This document shows, one piece after another, positions 47,101 to 56,526 of a DNA stretch of 64,000 nucleotides. Under the pieces are notes generated by a model. That model did no database searches. It saw only the letters and a program-made list of their open reading frames with translations, and was not told the origin of the DNA. Source of the stretch: Glossina fuscipes (taxonomy: Eukaryota > Arthropoda > Insecta > Diptera > Glossinidae). The stretch's first letter is position 1, and the number at the start of each line of letters is the position of its first letter. The DNA lies in contig NW_023998565.1 of the NCBI RefSeq assembly GCF_014805625.2, forward strand, positions 926,933 to 990,932, read 5' to 3'. The position numbers were made by a program, and so were the translations under genes.

Positions 47101-50100
47101 ATGGTTATTCGTAATTTCATCTAAATAAAGAGAAAATTAAATCGAAGTAGACGATTGTATATTCCAAAAAAAATGTTCCACGCTTTATTATTTATCAACT
47201 ATACTTTGCTGTGAAAAGTTACTTTCCAAAAAAATTTTTTAATCTTAGGCTTTATTAATTTTTATGTAAATTCTTATCACACGTTCAGTTTTTCAAGCTA
47301 TATGAATTTGCTTTGGAAATTCAAAGCTGACTGTGTGACATATAGCCTAGATGGGTTGCTAAAGGAAAATATGATTAGTTTTTGATTATATAAACGTTAA
47401 TGAAGAAGCGCAAAATTAATAAAGTGAAAAATTTTCCGTAAAGCAAAAGAAGAAAGAAAAGAAAAAATGCACGACAGGTCTTATTGTCTGCCAGATTATA
47501 TTGATTCTGAACAAAATAGCATGGTAAAAGGTAAGATTATGGAGGAATGTAGAAATTTTGAAAATTGGTCAAAAATTTATGTTTACGTACATTACAACCC
47601 AACCTACAAATTTGCATTTATATACGCACTTTATTTTGATAATTCGTGAGGCATGCGCAGCATATAATGTAATTATTGTGAGTAGCGCTTTAATGAGTGA
47701 TAGGAGTAGACAAGCTATTGTTCATAAATACATACCCCTCTACGAGCTGACATTGACTAGCGACTCTCGACTTTTGCAATTAGGCAAGTGTAAATATAGC
47801 TTGCCATTAAAATGTATTTATTCTTTTTTTGTTTGTTTTATATTTACGGCTTATATTTTGGTTTTATAATTTTCATGTAATTTGTAAACGTTTTGATATA
47901 AAAGAACTTGCTTGCACCAGTTTGGAAACTCTGGCTTCCCTTCAGTTGTCGAATAAATCTTGCGCCTTTTACTAAAGTTTTTCGTGGATAGGAGCACTCT
48001 GATGAGTCTAAATTGATTTTTTATATTTTTCTCGGATACCGCACATTTTATTGGCAAATCTAGTGGAAGTGAAATAATACAGATATTTTTGTTATTTGAT
48101 TGTATGTCTATTAAGCTATCAAAAACAGGAAACGAAATTCGCATTCATTCTTTTAAAATTAAGTCACATTAGAAAAGCTTCAACTGGTTAATATAAAATG
48201 CAAAAGTTAAACCCAAAATTCAAAATTCGTTTTTCAGTTATTACATCTTATAAACTAATATTTTGTATATAGTCCCCTGTTCTTTATAATCGTTTGGTAA
48301 AGATTCGACTAATTTTTTGCAGTATTCAGATGGTATTTTTCCTCATTTTTGCTTTAAGACCTTTTCAGCTCTGCTTTACGGGAAACCGTATGTTCGTGAA
48401 CCTGGCCGAAGTACTGTAGAAGAAGAGGCCACAACTACAACCGAGGGAGACGTGCGGAGAATGCAGCAACGACGGTGAAAAATTCGATGAAGAAAAAGGC
48501 GAAGATGATACAAGTATATCGATTGCTGCTCTTATACAATTCAAATACAACAAGCAGAACAACAAAAAATGAAAGAAAAAATAGTATTAAAAATGGGGAA
48601 ACTTCAGGTAAGACAAGGCTTTCTAAAACAAAACATAAGTGAAGTGCATCACTACTTTAAAAGCAACGTTAACGTGCTCGAAGGGAAGATTGGCAATATG
48701 CTAAGCCAGATTGATGTCAGACTGCATGCCCTACACGAAAAAGTTACAAAAGTTATGAACCAGTTTGATACGAAGGTGGAAGCCTTCGAAGAAAAAATAT
48801 GTGGAATTAAGCCAGTTTGCACTTCTAAACACACAAAATGCAATCGCGTGCAAATGTTACAATTATGACAAAGTTGGGCACTTTACTCGTGAATGTAAAT
48901 TTTGGTGGAAGAAGGTCGCGCGTGCAACAGCAAAGCAGGAGAAGACCGTAAAGGTTCTGGGATGTAGAAAAATCGTGAAAAACGCATGCCTGAGAAACAG
49001 AAACCTAAACAAAATGTGGTCGTTTGCCGGACTATGGCAGAGACAAATGCAAAGTCATCGAAAAAGGGCACACGAAATCAGCAGCTGCCGATATTAAGGT
49101 GTTAATAGTTGGTAAAAAATGTGAAAATCCAACCAAGGAACAAATCGATAAGAAAAGCCACACGGCAATCACGTAATGGTCTTATTGGCGAAGCCTTATT
49201 TGTGAAAACGGACGTCTATAACGAATATTATACAGTAAAATCAGGTCACGACCTAAACGATTTACAAATAGAAATCAAATCGTAAGTGAGAAGTTGAGGG
49301 CCGGAAATAATCGGAAAGCGATGTTTGTTGAAGGAGACCTAGTGCAACTGTATAACTCATCGGGCAGTGACGGCTTGTCAGTGAAGTTGGAATCTAACTG
49401 CAAAGGACTGTATAAAGTTATCACCAAGATAACTGGGAGCGTCGATCGGATTCAGAAACATCCAAAAGGCAAACCTATATTTAAGCGCTACGCACACGTA
49501 AGTAGACTGATAGTCTTCGCAAGTAAACTCGTTCGAGACGAACAACATTAAGTGGAGGGTAGTGTCCAGAAAATGCCCTATTTGATGATTGAGCTTTCAT
49601 GAGAAATGAATTTTGACTTTGGCAGTCTACGTTCCGTGTTCCTTCCCCTTTGCACCTCCCATGGAAAGCATGTCGTAACATAGAAGCAAAGGATAATTTT
49701 TTTTTGTGCAGTAAGGTATTTAGTAGCCGGCCATCTGCAACTACAATGTTTTTAAATGTTTAACTGACGCTGAAAGCGAGTGCAAAGAATTTAAGAGAAA
49801 TAAACAAGCGAAGAGGTTCTTTCGTCTGTTTTGAATTTGGTTTTGATTTGCAAGTACAAAATAGATTAAATTCTATATAAAAATAGCTGGCAAAGCCAAA
49901 CAATGAACCAACGTCGCCGTGATAAGAATAATCACTGTAAGCCTTTTGTGAGGCATTGTTTTTTTATCTCCAGTAAAGTGGTAAAAATTAATACAAACCG
50001 TCAAATTTTGTAGTTGTTATCGATTGCCATAAAAATGTAATTATTAATGTATTATTATTTATACCTCATTTTGTTATTTTTAATACCTTCTCAGAATATT

Positions 50101-50587
50101 CAACAACATCACGCATTGAACGTGGATATCCTGAAATTAAGTAGGCTTTGGCAGCTGGCGCCATTTTCATTTCCAACATTAGCACTTCTGTTACCGTTTT
50201 TGATGACAAATGTGAAAAGTCCTGCATATCTGATAGAGAATATTTTTTCGGTTAGCTGGTAACATTATGTTCAAGAAATTATTTAAGCAGTCTCGCTCTC
50301 ACCGTTTCCTATTGCGTACTGTTGCAACAAATCCATCATATTAATGTGCGTTATACCGCGACGTTCTTGCATGAATGTATCACAGTGAGTCACTTTGCCA
50401 CTACCGGGTCCGCCTAAAACAAATATCACTGGTACCTTGGGCGGATCGAATTTTATTTTTCCAACACCTTGCATATCGATAAGACTGACATTTGAAGAAC
50501 CATACCGCGCATTCGTATTGTTTTGGTTCTGCGTACGATTCCATTCGTTGTCTGATTCGTTGCCGGTGTCTTGAGTTGCACTGGCAT
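40818..50587 (-). CDS. Two-domain adenylate kinase (AK1/AK5-like), seven exons, 5' end not found
   Basis: Joined exons 50303-50587, 50087-50229, 43641-43823, 43090-43571, 42348-42564, 41241-41405 and 40818-41180 give an uninterrupted 611-codon frame. All junctions have GT..AG and agreeing phase. Adenylate kinases convert ATP and AMP to two ADP. Domain 1 has GGPGSGKVTHCD (P-loop) but HINMMDLLQQ and ISGYPR where the family has GDLLR and DGYPR, and its RxDD site is QIDYG. Domain 2 has GGPGSNKAS, SVGRLLRSI, IDGFPR and GRIDD. Both have short LIDs (about ten residues fewer than AK1). A polar linker of about 110 residues separates them and a Ser/Asn/His-rich tail ends the protein. The start codon lies in an exon further 5' that I could not identify. 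Confidence 0.9.
41241..41405 (-). CDS. Adenylate kinase exon: domain 2 LID and core
   Basis: Fifty-five codons, YKQRPPMVLLDCSKLQLGRG, RIDDTVSSFRRRLELFREQT and LPMLKIMDNSSRLQI. RIDD and RRRLE match the catalytic Arg motifs of the family; the segment between the beta strand and RIDD is shorter than in AK1. Donor GTAAGC. Confidence 0.9.
42348..42564 (-). CDS. Adenylate kinase exon: domain 2 NMP-binding part
   Basis: Encodes SVGRLLRSITDSAPRANTES, GGEMAPEKVIHTIL and KAGIIIDGFPRNLHQVKYFE, ending EDK at GTAAAC. The AMP-binding Arg residues of GRLLR and DGFPR are both present. Confidence 0.9.
43090..43571 (-). CDS. Adenylate kinase exon: domain 1 C-end, linker, domain 2 P-loop
   Basis: Encodes VNGERAPAEVYKDFRTAVLD, a Ser/Asn/Thr-rich linker of about 110 residues, and PPVIWVIGGPGSNKASLCVK to GWVHF plus two bases of the next codon. 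The donor is GTAAAT. The linker makes up most of the exon. Confidence 0.9.
43641..43823 (-). CDS. Adenylate kinase exon: domain 1 core end
   Basis: Sixty-one codons, IQVVNGVIIISWRQSVLQKQ to YFDQSDMLIA, with ATTTCAG acceptor and GTAAGT donor. The LID is reduced to LQKQIDYGAKLG, lacking the conserved Arg of the RxDD motif. Confidence 0.9.
44486..44535 (-). repeat. Mini-me-like fragment
   Basis: The minus strand reads ATGTCAGTCGGTTCATCAGT, then TCATCTGCTTGTCTGCGCAA, a decayed (GTCY)-type run, preceded by TTTAAACGC. Confidence 0.4.
44906..45065 (-). repeat. Mini-me-like dipteran repeat
   Basis: The minus strand starts ATACCCATCACCAAAGGATA, passes a TATACATATTG-type core and ends CTGTCAGTCTGCTTATCTGTCCGCC. 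This follows the order seen in the copy at 62791-62912: ATACTCATCACCGATGGATA, TATATATATTCTTGATCAGC, then GTCTGTCC. Confidence 0.55.
48569..48905 (+). pseudogene. Gag remnant with damaged CCHC knuckle
   Basis: The first frame (48569-48868) is heptad-like and charged: KSNVNVLEGKIGNMLSQIDV and RLHALHEKVTKVMNQFDTKV, probably a coiled coil. A shift near 48835 joins it to CYNYDKVGHFTREC, a retroviral-type zinc knuckle in which the second Cys is replaced by Tyr. The next residues are basic (KFWWKKVARATAKQEK). Confidence 0.65.
49294..49551 (+). pseudogene. Integrase C-terminal fragment, Gypsy type
   Basis: EGDLVQLYNSSGSDGLSVKL, ESNCKGLYKVITKITGSVDR and IQKHPKGKPIFKRYAHVSRL match the chromatin-binding tail of Ty3/Gypsy integrases, normally GDxVWLYNPxxxxGxSxKLxxxWxGPYxV. 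The frame is open to a stop at 49549-49551. Upstream catalytic regions are absent. Confidence 0.75.
50087..50229 (-). CDS. Adenylate kinase exon: domain 1 NMP-binding part
   Basis: Encodes MQDFSHLSSKTVTEVLMLEM, then KMAPAAKAYLISGYPRSMRD and VVEYSEK. SGYPR stands where kinases have DGYPR. Borders are CTATCAG acceptor and GTATTA donor; the next exon is 6.3 kb away. Confidence 0.88.
50303..50587 (-). CDS. Adenylate kinase exon: linker and domain 1 P-loop
   Basis: The acceptor TCTTTTCAG precedes the exon. It encodes DASATQDTGNESDNEWNRTQ, a polar stretch, then VPVIFVLGGPGSGKVTHCD and ends YAIGN plus one base at a GTGAGA donor. It starts in phase 2, so a 5' exon ending in a single G of a codon must exist. 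Confidence 0.88.
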
Positions 50588-50841
50588 CTGAAAAGACGAA
50601 TTCCATACGATTAAATAAAACATTGATAGGCTTATAATTTTTGCAAACGAAAAAAATTTTTAAAAATAACTATAGCTAAACTTGAACTCCAGCATCTAAT
50701 AGCAAGTAAGTAATAAAAAATTCTTTCTATAGTTCGAATCCCACACAATATTGACTTTTAATTTGATAATAACGTTACATTTTTCTTTTTTTTCTTGTCC
50801 CTTAATATGTGTACGCTTCATGCTTAATATGTGGCAAAAAA

Positions 50842-50847
50842 TTTATT
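50842..50847 (-). terminator. Poly-A signal AATAAA after the 50867 exon
   Basis: On the minus strand AATAAA lies about 20 bases after the stop codon at 50867-50869. It supports reading that exon as a gene's last one. Confidence 0.45.
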
Positions 50848-50866
50848 ATGTGAAAGAAATTTCAAG

Positions 50867-51080
50867 TTATTTTCTAAACGCTCTAAACATTGTCTGTGTC
50901 AAATCCTGAGAAGTTACAGCCCACTGTCTTCTGTGTTCATATCTAAGCTCTGTAATTCTTTCACAAATGTGCTTTTGTTCCTTTAAAAGCTTTTGCAAGT
51001 AAAAATATAGCTTTACTAGGTGAACGTTGAATGGATATGCGTGTGAGAGCCATTCGAAAGCAGGCAGTGCATTTGCCAAC
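50867..51080 (-). CDS. Probable terminal exon of an unidentified gene
   Basis: After an acceptor-like TTTAAAAAG the frame reads LANALPAFEWLSHAYPFNVH, LVKLYFYLQKLLKEQKHICE, RITELRYEHRRQWAVTSQDL, TQTMFRAFRK and TAA. It is helix-rich and balanced in composition, and a poly-A signal follows closely. It ends 280 bases before the first visible adenylate kinase exon and has the same strand. Either it ends a neighbouring upstream gene, or the kinase gene spans it. I do not recognise the protein. Confidence 0.4.
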
Positions 51081-52639
51081 CTTTTTAAAGTATATAATAA
51101 ATATTTTTTAATCGATAATAATTTTTTTGCTAATTTCTATATCATTTCGGTACACCTGGCTTTGGTATAGAAGAAGAATACATAAACTTGGGAGAAAAGT
51201 TATATTGCACACTAATGATAAAAATTGGCAAGAACTTCGGAATACAAAAGAAAAAAACTATAAAGCATATAACACATTTCAAAACTTTAGACGGTCTGCT
51301 TTACTTCTTATTTTCCCCTATACGGACACATAAGCAATTGAGAATGTTTCGACTGCGGTTCCGAAGGGTCAAGAAAAGTAATCAATGAAATGTTTCGATT
51401 GTTGCTGTAAGTGAATTGCATTACGAACGAAATTGATTGACCCTTTTTGGCTTCAAAACGTTTTGAATACTGCCGACGCCTATTTTTCTATAGGCATGTT
51501 TTCTTGGAATGGGTCTTTGAAATCATTGCTATTGGCAGAATGCAAGAGCCTTTCTTTCATCAGAAGAACGATGGTTTGTGAAGAGAGCCAAGAGGAGCGT
51601 TTGGCAGATTTCCAAGTTTTATTAATAACTTTAGAGACTCTACTTTGATTTTACATAAAAACGTCCCCATTTTTCACGAAAATAATACATTTTTTACATA
51701 TTCAAATTTACGCCTCGTTTGAGAACTTACACTTTCATTGGCAAGAAACGAAGTATTAATGAACATTTCCCTTTTTATTGGACACAAGACGATATTCCTC
51801 TATAATCATGTTCCCACTTGGAACCAAATATGCCAGTCGCCGCTTGCAATAATACGTGCGTGATTATAGCAATTTATTTCCACAAATGTAATAAATAACT
51901 AAAAAATCTGTGTAAATTGAAAAGTCTCTGCGGTTTGAAATAGTACTTAATGGGGAGAAAGAATATTTTCAATTTTTATATAGTGGAAAGAAAAAGCATT
52001 GCTTTTGACCAGGATGTGAATTTTTGTAATTTATGGCGAATCAGAATAAATCATCTTACGATTCATAACGAGAATAAGTATCAAAAATTGACTTAAGCTT
52101 ATTATAAAAATCGTTTAGAAAACGAAGCGTCTTATTTTAGAATGCTTTTCAAGTAAATTGGTATCAGAAAGTCCAAATCTTAAATGTTGCGATATTATAG
52201 CACTGTCAAGATATAAAAATGTTAATTTTCAGTTCACGTCATCATAGACGATGGTATAATCGGTAAAATTGTTTATTGGTTTAATATGGTTTGAAAACTA
52301 AAAATTGCAAGTTTCTACACAGGAGATAAAGGGCAATGGAAAATTGTCTTTGTGTGAAAACCCACGATCTTCAAACGTTTGAGCGCATAGCAATTGGTGA
52401 ATTACCAAACCAAACAAAAAATTAATATAATACTATATTCAAAAAGTAAGACCAATATTCAAGTAGAATTGCAGGTGCAGAAAATTTTTTTCTAAATTGG
52501 GAGTACTGCGACAGACATCTGTGCCGTATTTTACATTACAGATCTCATTAGTATTTTTGCTGCGCTCGGTTTGGTACGACACAAAGGGTACATTTTCCGA
52601 TCTTTACAATGTGTGATTTTGTTCAGCAAAGACGTTACA
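51081..52639. other. AT-rich spacer
   Basis: No gene recognised. Missing 5' exons of the adenylate kinase might lie here or further on, but I see no minus-strand frame with a matching donor. Confidence 0.45.
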
Positions 52640-53420
52640 TTTAAGTTTGTGTTCGAAATGAAATTTCTTGTGGAAAAACCTTAAAAGTGTTGCAGATAGC
52701 CATTGGCGAGTTGAATTTGTCGGAAAGAGACGTTTAAATATGGTATAAACTCTTCAAAGAAGGTCGAGAATGGATTGAAGACACAGCGTGTCCCGGACGG
52801 CCACCAACCTCCATCGGTAAAATCACGCCAAACAAATCAAAGATTCGGTGCTCAGAAACCGTCGATTAACAATTAAAGATCTCGTTGACGCTGATGCATT
52901 TCAAATGGATCAGACAATAAAATTTTAAAGAATATTTTGGATCAGAAGCGTGTCGAACCTCGATTCATATCGAAAACACTTAATTTGTTTGAAAAAGTGG
53001 GTCGTATTAAAATTTGTGAGGAGATGATATCTGACCATCGGCCGTTAGAGCCATGATTACAGAAGATGAGAATTGGCTCTACGCATATTACGCGAAAGCA
53101 ATAGGTTAATCGAGCGAATATTGTTCAAAAAGTGATCGAAGGCCGAAAGAATTAATTCTTTTCGCTGGCCATACTGTTAAGAAGGAATATTATTTGAATG
53201 CTACGCGTCGTTTGCGTGAGGCAATGAAAAGCCTCAATTGTGGAAAGACTATTCTTAGCTTTTACATCACGATAATGCGGCATCTCACACTGCGTGGGTT
53301 CTTCGAGGCCATTTTATTAAAAACGCAACTCATATCGTCCCGCAACCATAGTGTTCACCTGATTTAGTCCCTTATGACATCCAGATATTTCCTAAACTCA
53401 AAAGACCGTCCCGCTCTCTA
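52640..53420 (+). pseudogene. Fossil mariner-family transposase
   Basis: Fragments in several frames fall in mariner order. The N-terminal helix-turn-helix region comes first (VRFEMKFLVEKP, then YKLFKEGREWIEDTACPGRP near 52745-52800). A middle part follows (RFISKTLNLFEKVGRI near 52960). The catalytic end comes last (HHDNAASHTAWVLRGHFIKN near 53260-53330 and SPDLVPYDIQIFPKLKRP near 53355-53410). Many stops and shifts make it inactive. The family cuts and pastes DNA at TA sites. Terminal inverted repeats could not be identified. Confidence 0.85.
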
Positions 53421-53684
53421 AAAGGCAAGCCGTTGGTCGATATATCGATACTACTGGCTGTCCGATTATACGATATTTTTCCCATAAATTAAAGAAAAAC
53501 TTGATTTAATTAAAAGAATCTTTGTTGATTTCATTTTAAAAAGACATTCAGCTCGAAGGTTATAGGAAGACTGATTACAAAAATGCTTTTTTATCAACAA
53601 GAAACTTTAACAAAATAATGAACAAGAGGACAAAACGGATATTTTTAACAAAGTATAAAATTTAATAATTTAATCCAAACAACA

Positions 53685-54102
53685 ACACATATGCTAAAAT
53701 CTAATATACCAAATTCTCCAGAATCTCCAGCTCTCAACTTTACTCAACATATCACAAGTGGTAATGAATCCATTCTTTCATCCATTAATCAACTTTCGAA
53801 AACCAAAGCAACTGCAAATATTGAAAAAATTAAAACAACAACACATTTGCTAAAATCTAATATACCAAATTCTCCAGAATCTCTAGCTCTTAACTTTACT
53901 CAACAAATCACAAGTGTTAATGAATCCATTCTTTCATCCATTAATCAACCTTGAATTTCAAATTATTCACGGCGCCAACCCGTTGCGCTTCAAATGTACC
54001 AAATCACCTAAATACAGATTATTCTGCTGGTAAGAATAAATCATTCACGAAAAATTCCTATAGCGACCTTCTCGACGGAGACGCTGACATGCCAACTTAA
54101 CC
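53685..54102 (+). pseudogene. LINE B ORF1 C-terminal fragment with internal 156-bp duplication
   Basis: The frame 53691-53954 contains LLKSNIPNSPESLALNFTQQ and a second copy 52 codons earlier, each followed by NESILSSINQ. LINE C has this block once. A shift near 53950 leads to SNYSRRQPVALQMYQIT-type frames and then to the ORF1 end, DGDADMPT with a stop at about 54100, 20 bases before ORF2. The N-terminal half of ORF1 and the zinc knuckles are missing (5' truncation). Confidence 0.75.
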
Positions 54103-54121
54103 CTCCCTCCACTCTGCTTAC

Positions 54122-55893
54122 ATGTCATTACAATTAAATAAAGTTTTTAAAATTCTACAATGGAACATTAAGGGACTTATTAATAATTCTGATGAACTCC
54201 GTACACTCATAAGTGATTTTAATCCAACCTTTTTATCGCTTCAAGAAACCCATTGTAGAAGCTCTTTTAATCCTATTCCACCCAAATCATATACTGGATA
54301 CTTCACGAATGCTGATCAAAATTCATATTCCAAACAAGGAGTAGGTGTTTTTATAAAATCAAGTATACCTCACAAACGCATAAATTTAAGCTCAAATATA
54401 TCCGCCTGAGTAGCCGAAGGGGAGGAATCTCAACTAGCAAGTCAATGGTCGTGGGTTCGAATCTCAAGTGCGGTAGAGTTTTTAATAAAAAGCCGATAGC
54501 CTTAGATGCTAGTGATTTTAAGAGTTTAGTCTTAGAATTTATTTCTGTGGCGAAATTAATAATAATTATAATAAGCTCAAATATACAAGCCGTAGCGATA
54601 CAAATAATGTTAAATATAAAATTTACAGTGCTTTCGCTCTATATTCCACCTTCGCAATCATTTTCTCAGCAAGAACTCTACAGTTTATTCTCCGTACATC
54701 CCCCCCCCATTAATTACATGCGGCGATTTCAACAGCTGGAATACCATCTGGGGCTCAACAGTGAACAACACTCGCGGTACTGTTTTAGAAAAGGCCTTTT
54801 TTCAAAGCAACCTTTGCGTTTTGAATGATGGAAAACCAACGCACTTCTCAACTCATCATACTTTTTCACATATTGATTTAACATGTTGCTCTCCATCACT
54901 TCTTCCTTTGGTGTCCTGGTCTATTTCTAATGATCTACATAATAGTGATCACTTTCCAATCATAATCGATCTTAAACTTTCAACGTTCTCTGCTACTCCA
55001 GCAAACCAGGCCAAACTCCTCCTAGATAAAGCGGATTGGATCAATTACTCCAAACAGGTGGAGTCATTTTTGAACTCAAAGCCATTTAACGAAAACTGCA
55101 ACCATGATGCTGCTATTATGTCTAAAGCGATTCGCACGGCTGCTCATCTTTCAATTCCTCAATCCAACACCTGTTTTAAACGAGCTAGGGTTCCATGGTG
55201 GAACAACACGCTTTCGTTTTTGAGGAAAAATAAAATGGATCTATGGCACCACTTTAAAAGATGTCCTGATCAGAATCACTTGTTATTATACAAAAAGGCC
55301 AATGCTCTATTCAGGAAGGAATTACGGAAATCAAAGGCACTTAGTTTCGAACTTTTCTCGAGACGAATTCACAGAAATACATCAATGAAAGTTGTCTGGA
55401 ACAAAATCAACAGACTTAATGGGACTTCAAACCTGAACCAAATTTCTGCCATCTGCACTCCCAATGGAACTTTAACTGACGCAGATGAGATTTCTAATTA
55501 CTTTGGAAAGGTGTGGTGCGAATACTCCTCTGACAGCAACTTCTCCAGTGCTTTCATTGAAAATAAAAGGACTCCAATATCTCTTCCAAATAATATCGAT
55601 AGATGTGCCATGTCCTGGAAAATTGCGTATCTACCACAGAACTTGGAAGTTGTCTCTCCAATTTGAAGGGGAAGACACCTGGTCTAGACCGCATCTCATA
55701 CCAAATGATCAGTGCTATGTCTAAGTCTAGTAAAAAGAAATTACTGGACCTATATAATACGGCAACAGTTGTTCCAATTCCAAAGTCAAAAAATGTCTCC
55801 ATCGCATCTGATTATCGCCCAATTTCTCTTTTATCTTGCCTCTCTCAGATTTTAGAGAAGATTATGGCATTTAGATTATCTTGGTTTCTTCTT
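54122..55893 (+). pseudogene. LINE B first copy: ORF2 endonuclease to RT start, interrupted by a SINE
   Basis: It starts MSLQLNKVFKILQWNIKGLI. Endonuclease motifs are LSLQETH (54236), then after the SINE FTVLSLYIPP and CGDFNSWNTIWG (54719), THFSTHHTFSHIDLTCC (54840) and NDLHNSDHFPIIIDL (54930). A C run near 54701 shifts the frame. The frame 54761-55666 is open through KVVWNKINRLNGTSN. RT begins with LKGKTPGLDRISYQMI and VPIPKSKNVSIASDYRPISL but lacks about 14 residues (VFLTSHILYMWKL in the second copy), and stops being homologous near 55890. Confidence 0.85.
54401..54571 (+). mobile_element. tRNA-derived SINE (copy 2) with perfect 14-bp target duplication
   Basis: A 171-bp insertion lies between direct repeats TAAGCTCAAATATA (54387-54400 and 54572-54585). 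The head has a CCTGAGTAGCCGAAG stretch (A-box position), CAACTAGCAAG (anticodon-arm position) and GTGGGTTCGAATCTC (B box). The tail has AGCCGATAGCCTTAGATGCT, TTTAGTCTTAGAATTTATT and ends ATAATTATA. Removing it and one repeat restores the LINE endonuclease reading LSSNI to QAVAIQIMLNIKF. It is the same family as 13387-13576. The tRNA may be serine-like by its A box in copy 1. Confidence 0.92.
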
Positions 55894-56104
55894 CCAACAG
55901 CTTTTTCAAACGAGCTAGGCTTCCTTGGGGGAACAACTCGCTTTCGTTATTAAGGAAAAACAAAATGGCTCTACGGCACCGCTTTAAAAGATGTCCCGAT
56001 CATGATCATTTGTTATTATATAAAGAGGTCAATGGCACTTAGTTTCGAACTTTTTTCGAAAAGAATTCACAGAAGTACATCAATGAAAGTTGTCTGGAAC
56101 AAAA

Positions 56105-56437
56105 CAGTTTTGATAAAAAACTGTTGAAGAATCCAGGCGCCCTAGCGCTTGTTTAATTTTATGTATTTAAATGCATTTAAATTGTTTGTTAATAAATATT
56201 TCAAGTTTGTTCCACAAAAATTATATAAAACACAACACCAAAATAGAAATTTTTATTTTGTAATATATTATTGCACTACTATAGTACTATTGTAATTGTA
56301 TTGCGCTCGATTTCGACAATACGTAAGGCACCGTCAGTTGTCGACAATGCTCGAAATGTGCTGGGTTTTCTCGACATAAAATCTAAACAGCGCGATCGCG
56401 CTGCTTGGGATTCTTCGACAGTTTTTTATCAAAACTG
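56105..56437. mobile_element. 333-bp inverted-repeat element (MITE or foldback type)
   Basis: The left end CAGTTTTGATAAAAAACTGT...GAATCC...GCGCTTGTTT (56105-56153) is the imperfect reverse complement of 56385-56437 (AAACAGCGCGATCGCGCTGC...GGGATTC...TTTTTTATCAAAACTG). The interior is AT-rich and non-coding. The right end includes the perfect palindrome AGCGCGATCGCGCT. No target duplication is clear; about 190 bases of LINE sequence are missing at the insertion point. No superfamily assigned. Confidence 0.7.
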
Positions 56438-56526
56438 TCTGGTATTTCTCGACATGAAATCTAAACAGCGCGATCGCGCTGCTTGGGATTTTTCGACAGT
56501 GTTTTTTCAAAACCGTCTGGTACTCA
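56368..56526 (+). repeat. 78-bp tandem duplication of the inverted-repeat element's right end
   Basis: Two units, 56368-56445 and 56446-56523, each read CTCGACAT-AAATCTAAACAG, the GCGCGATCGCGC palindrome, GCTTGGGATT, TTCGACAGT and GTCTGGTA. The second has a few substitutions (for example GTGTTTTTTC), so the event is not recent. Confidence 0.8.

Larger units (their letters stand above)
48450..49940 (+). mobile_element. Internally deleted Gypsy-type LTR retrotransposon remnant
   Basis: A gag remnant (48569-48905) is followed almost directly by the C-terminal end of an integrase (49240-49551); protease, RT, RNase H and the integrase core are missing. After the stop at 49549-49551 come the purine-rich GTGGAGGGTAG and TGTCCAGAAAATG, where a polypurine tract and 3' LTR would begin (about 49563). 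The LTR end could not be fixed; an AATAAA near 49799 fits an LTR. It lies in the adenylate kinase intron on the opposite strand. Confidence 0.7.
43824..50086 (-). other. 6.3-kb intron of the adenylate kinase gene
   Basis: It separates EYSEK from IQVVNG, which are adjacent in the family alignment, so no coding exon is expected inside. It contains mini-me-like repeats (44486-44535, 44906-45065), a Gypsy-type remnant (48450-49940) and otherwise AT-rich filler. Short open frames on both strands in 45-48 kb are unremarkable. Confidence 0.8.

Noticed and set aside
50741..50762. B-box-like AGTTCGAATCCCAC as a third SINE copy
   Set aside because: No A box upstream and no SINE tail downstream.
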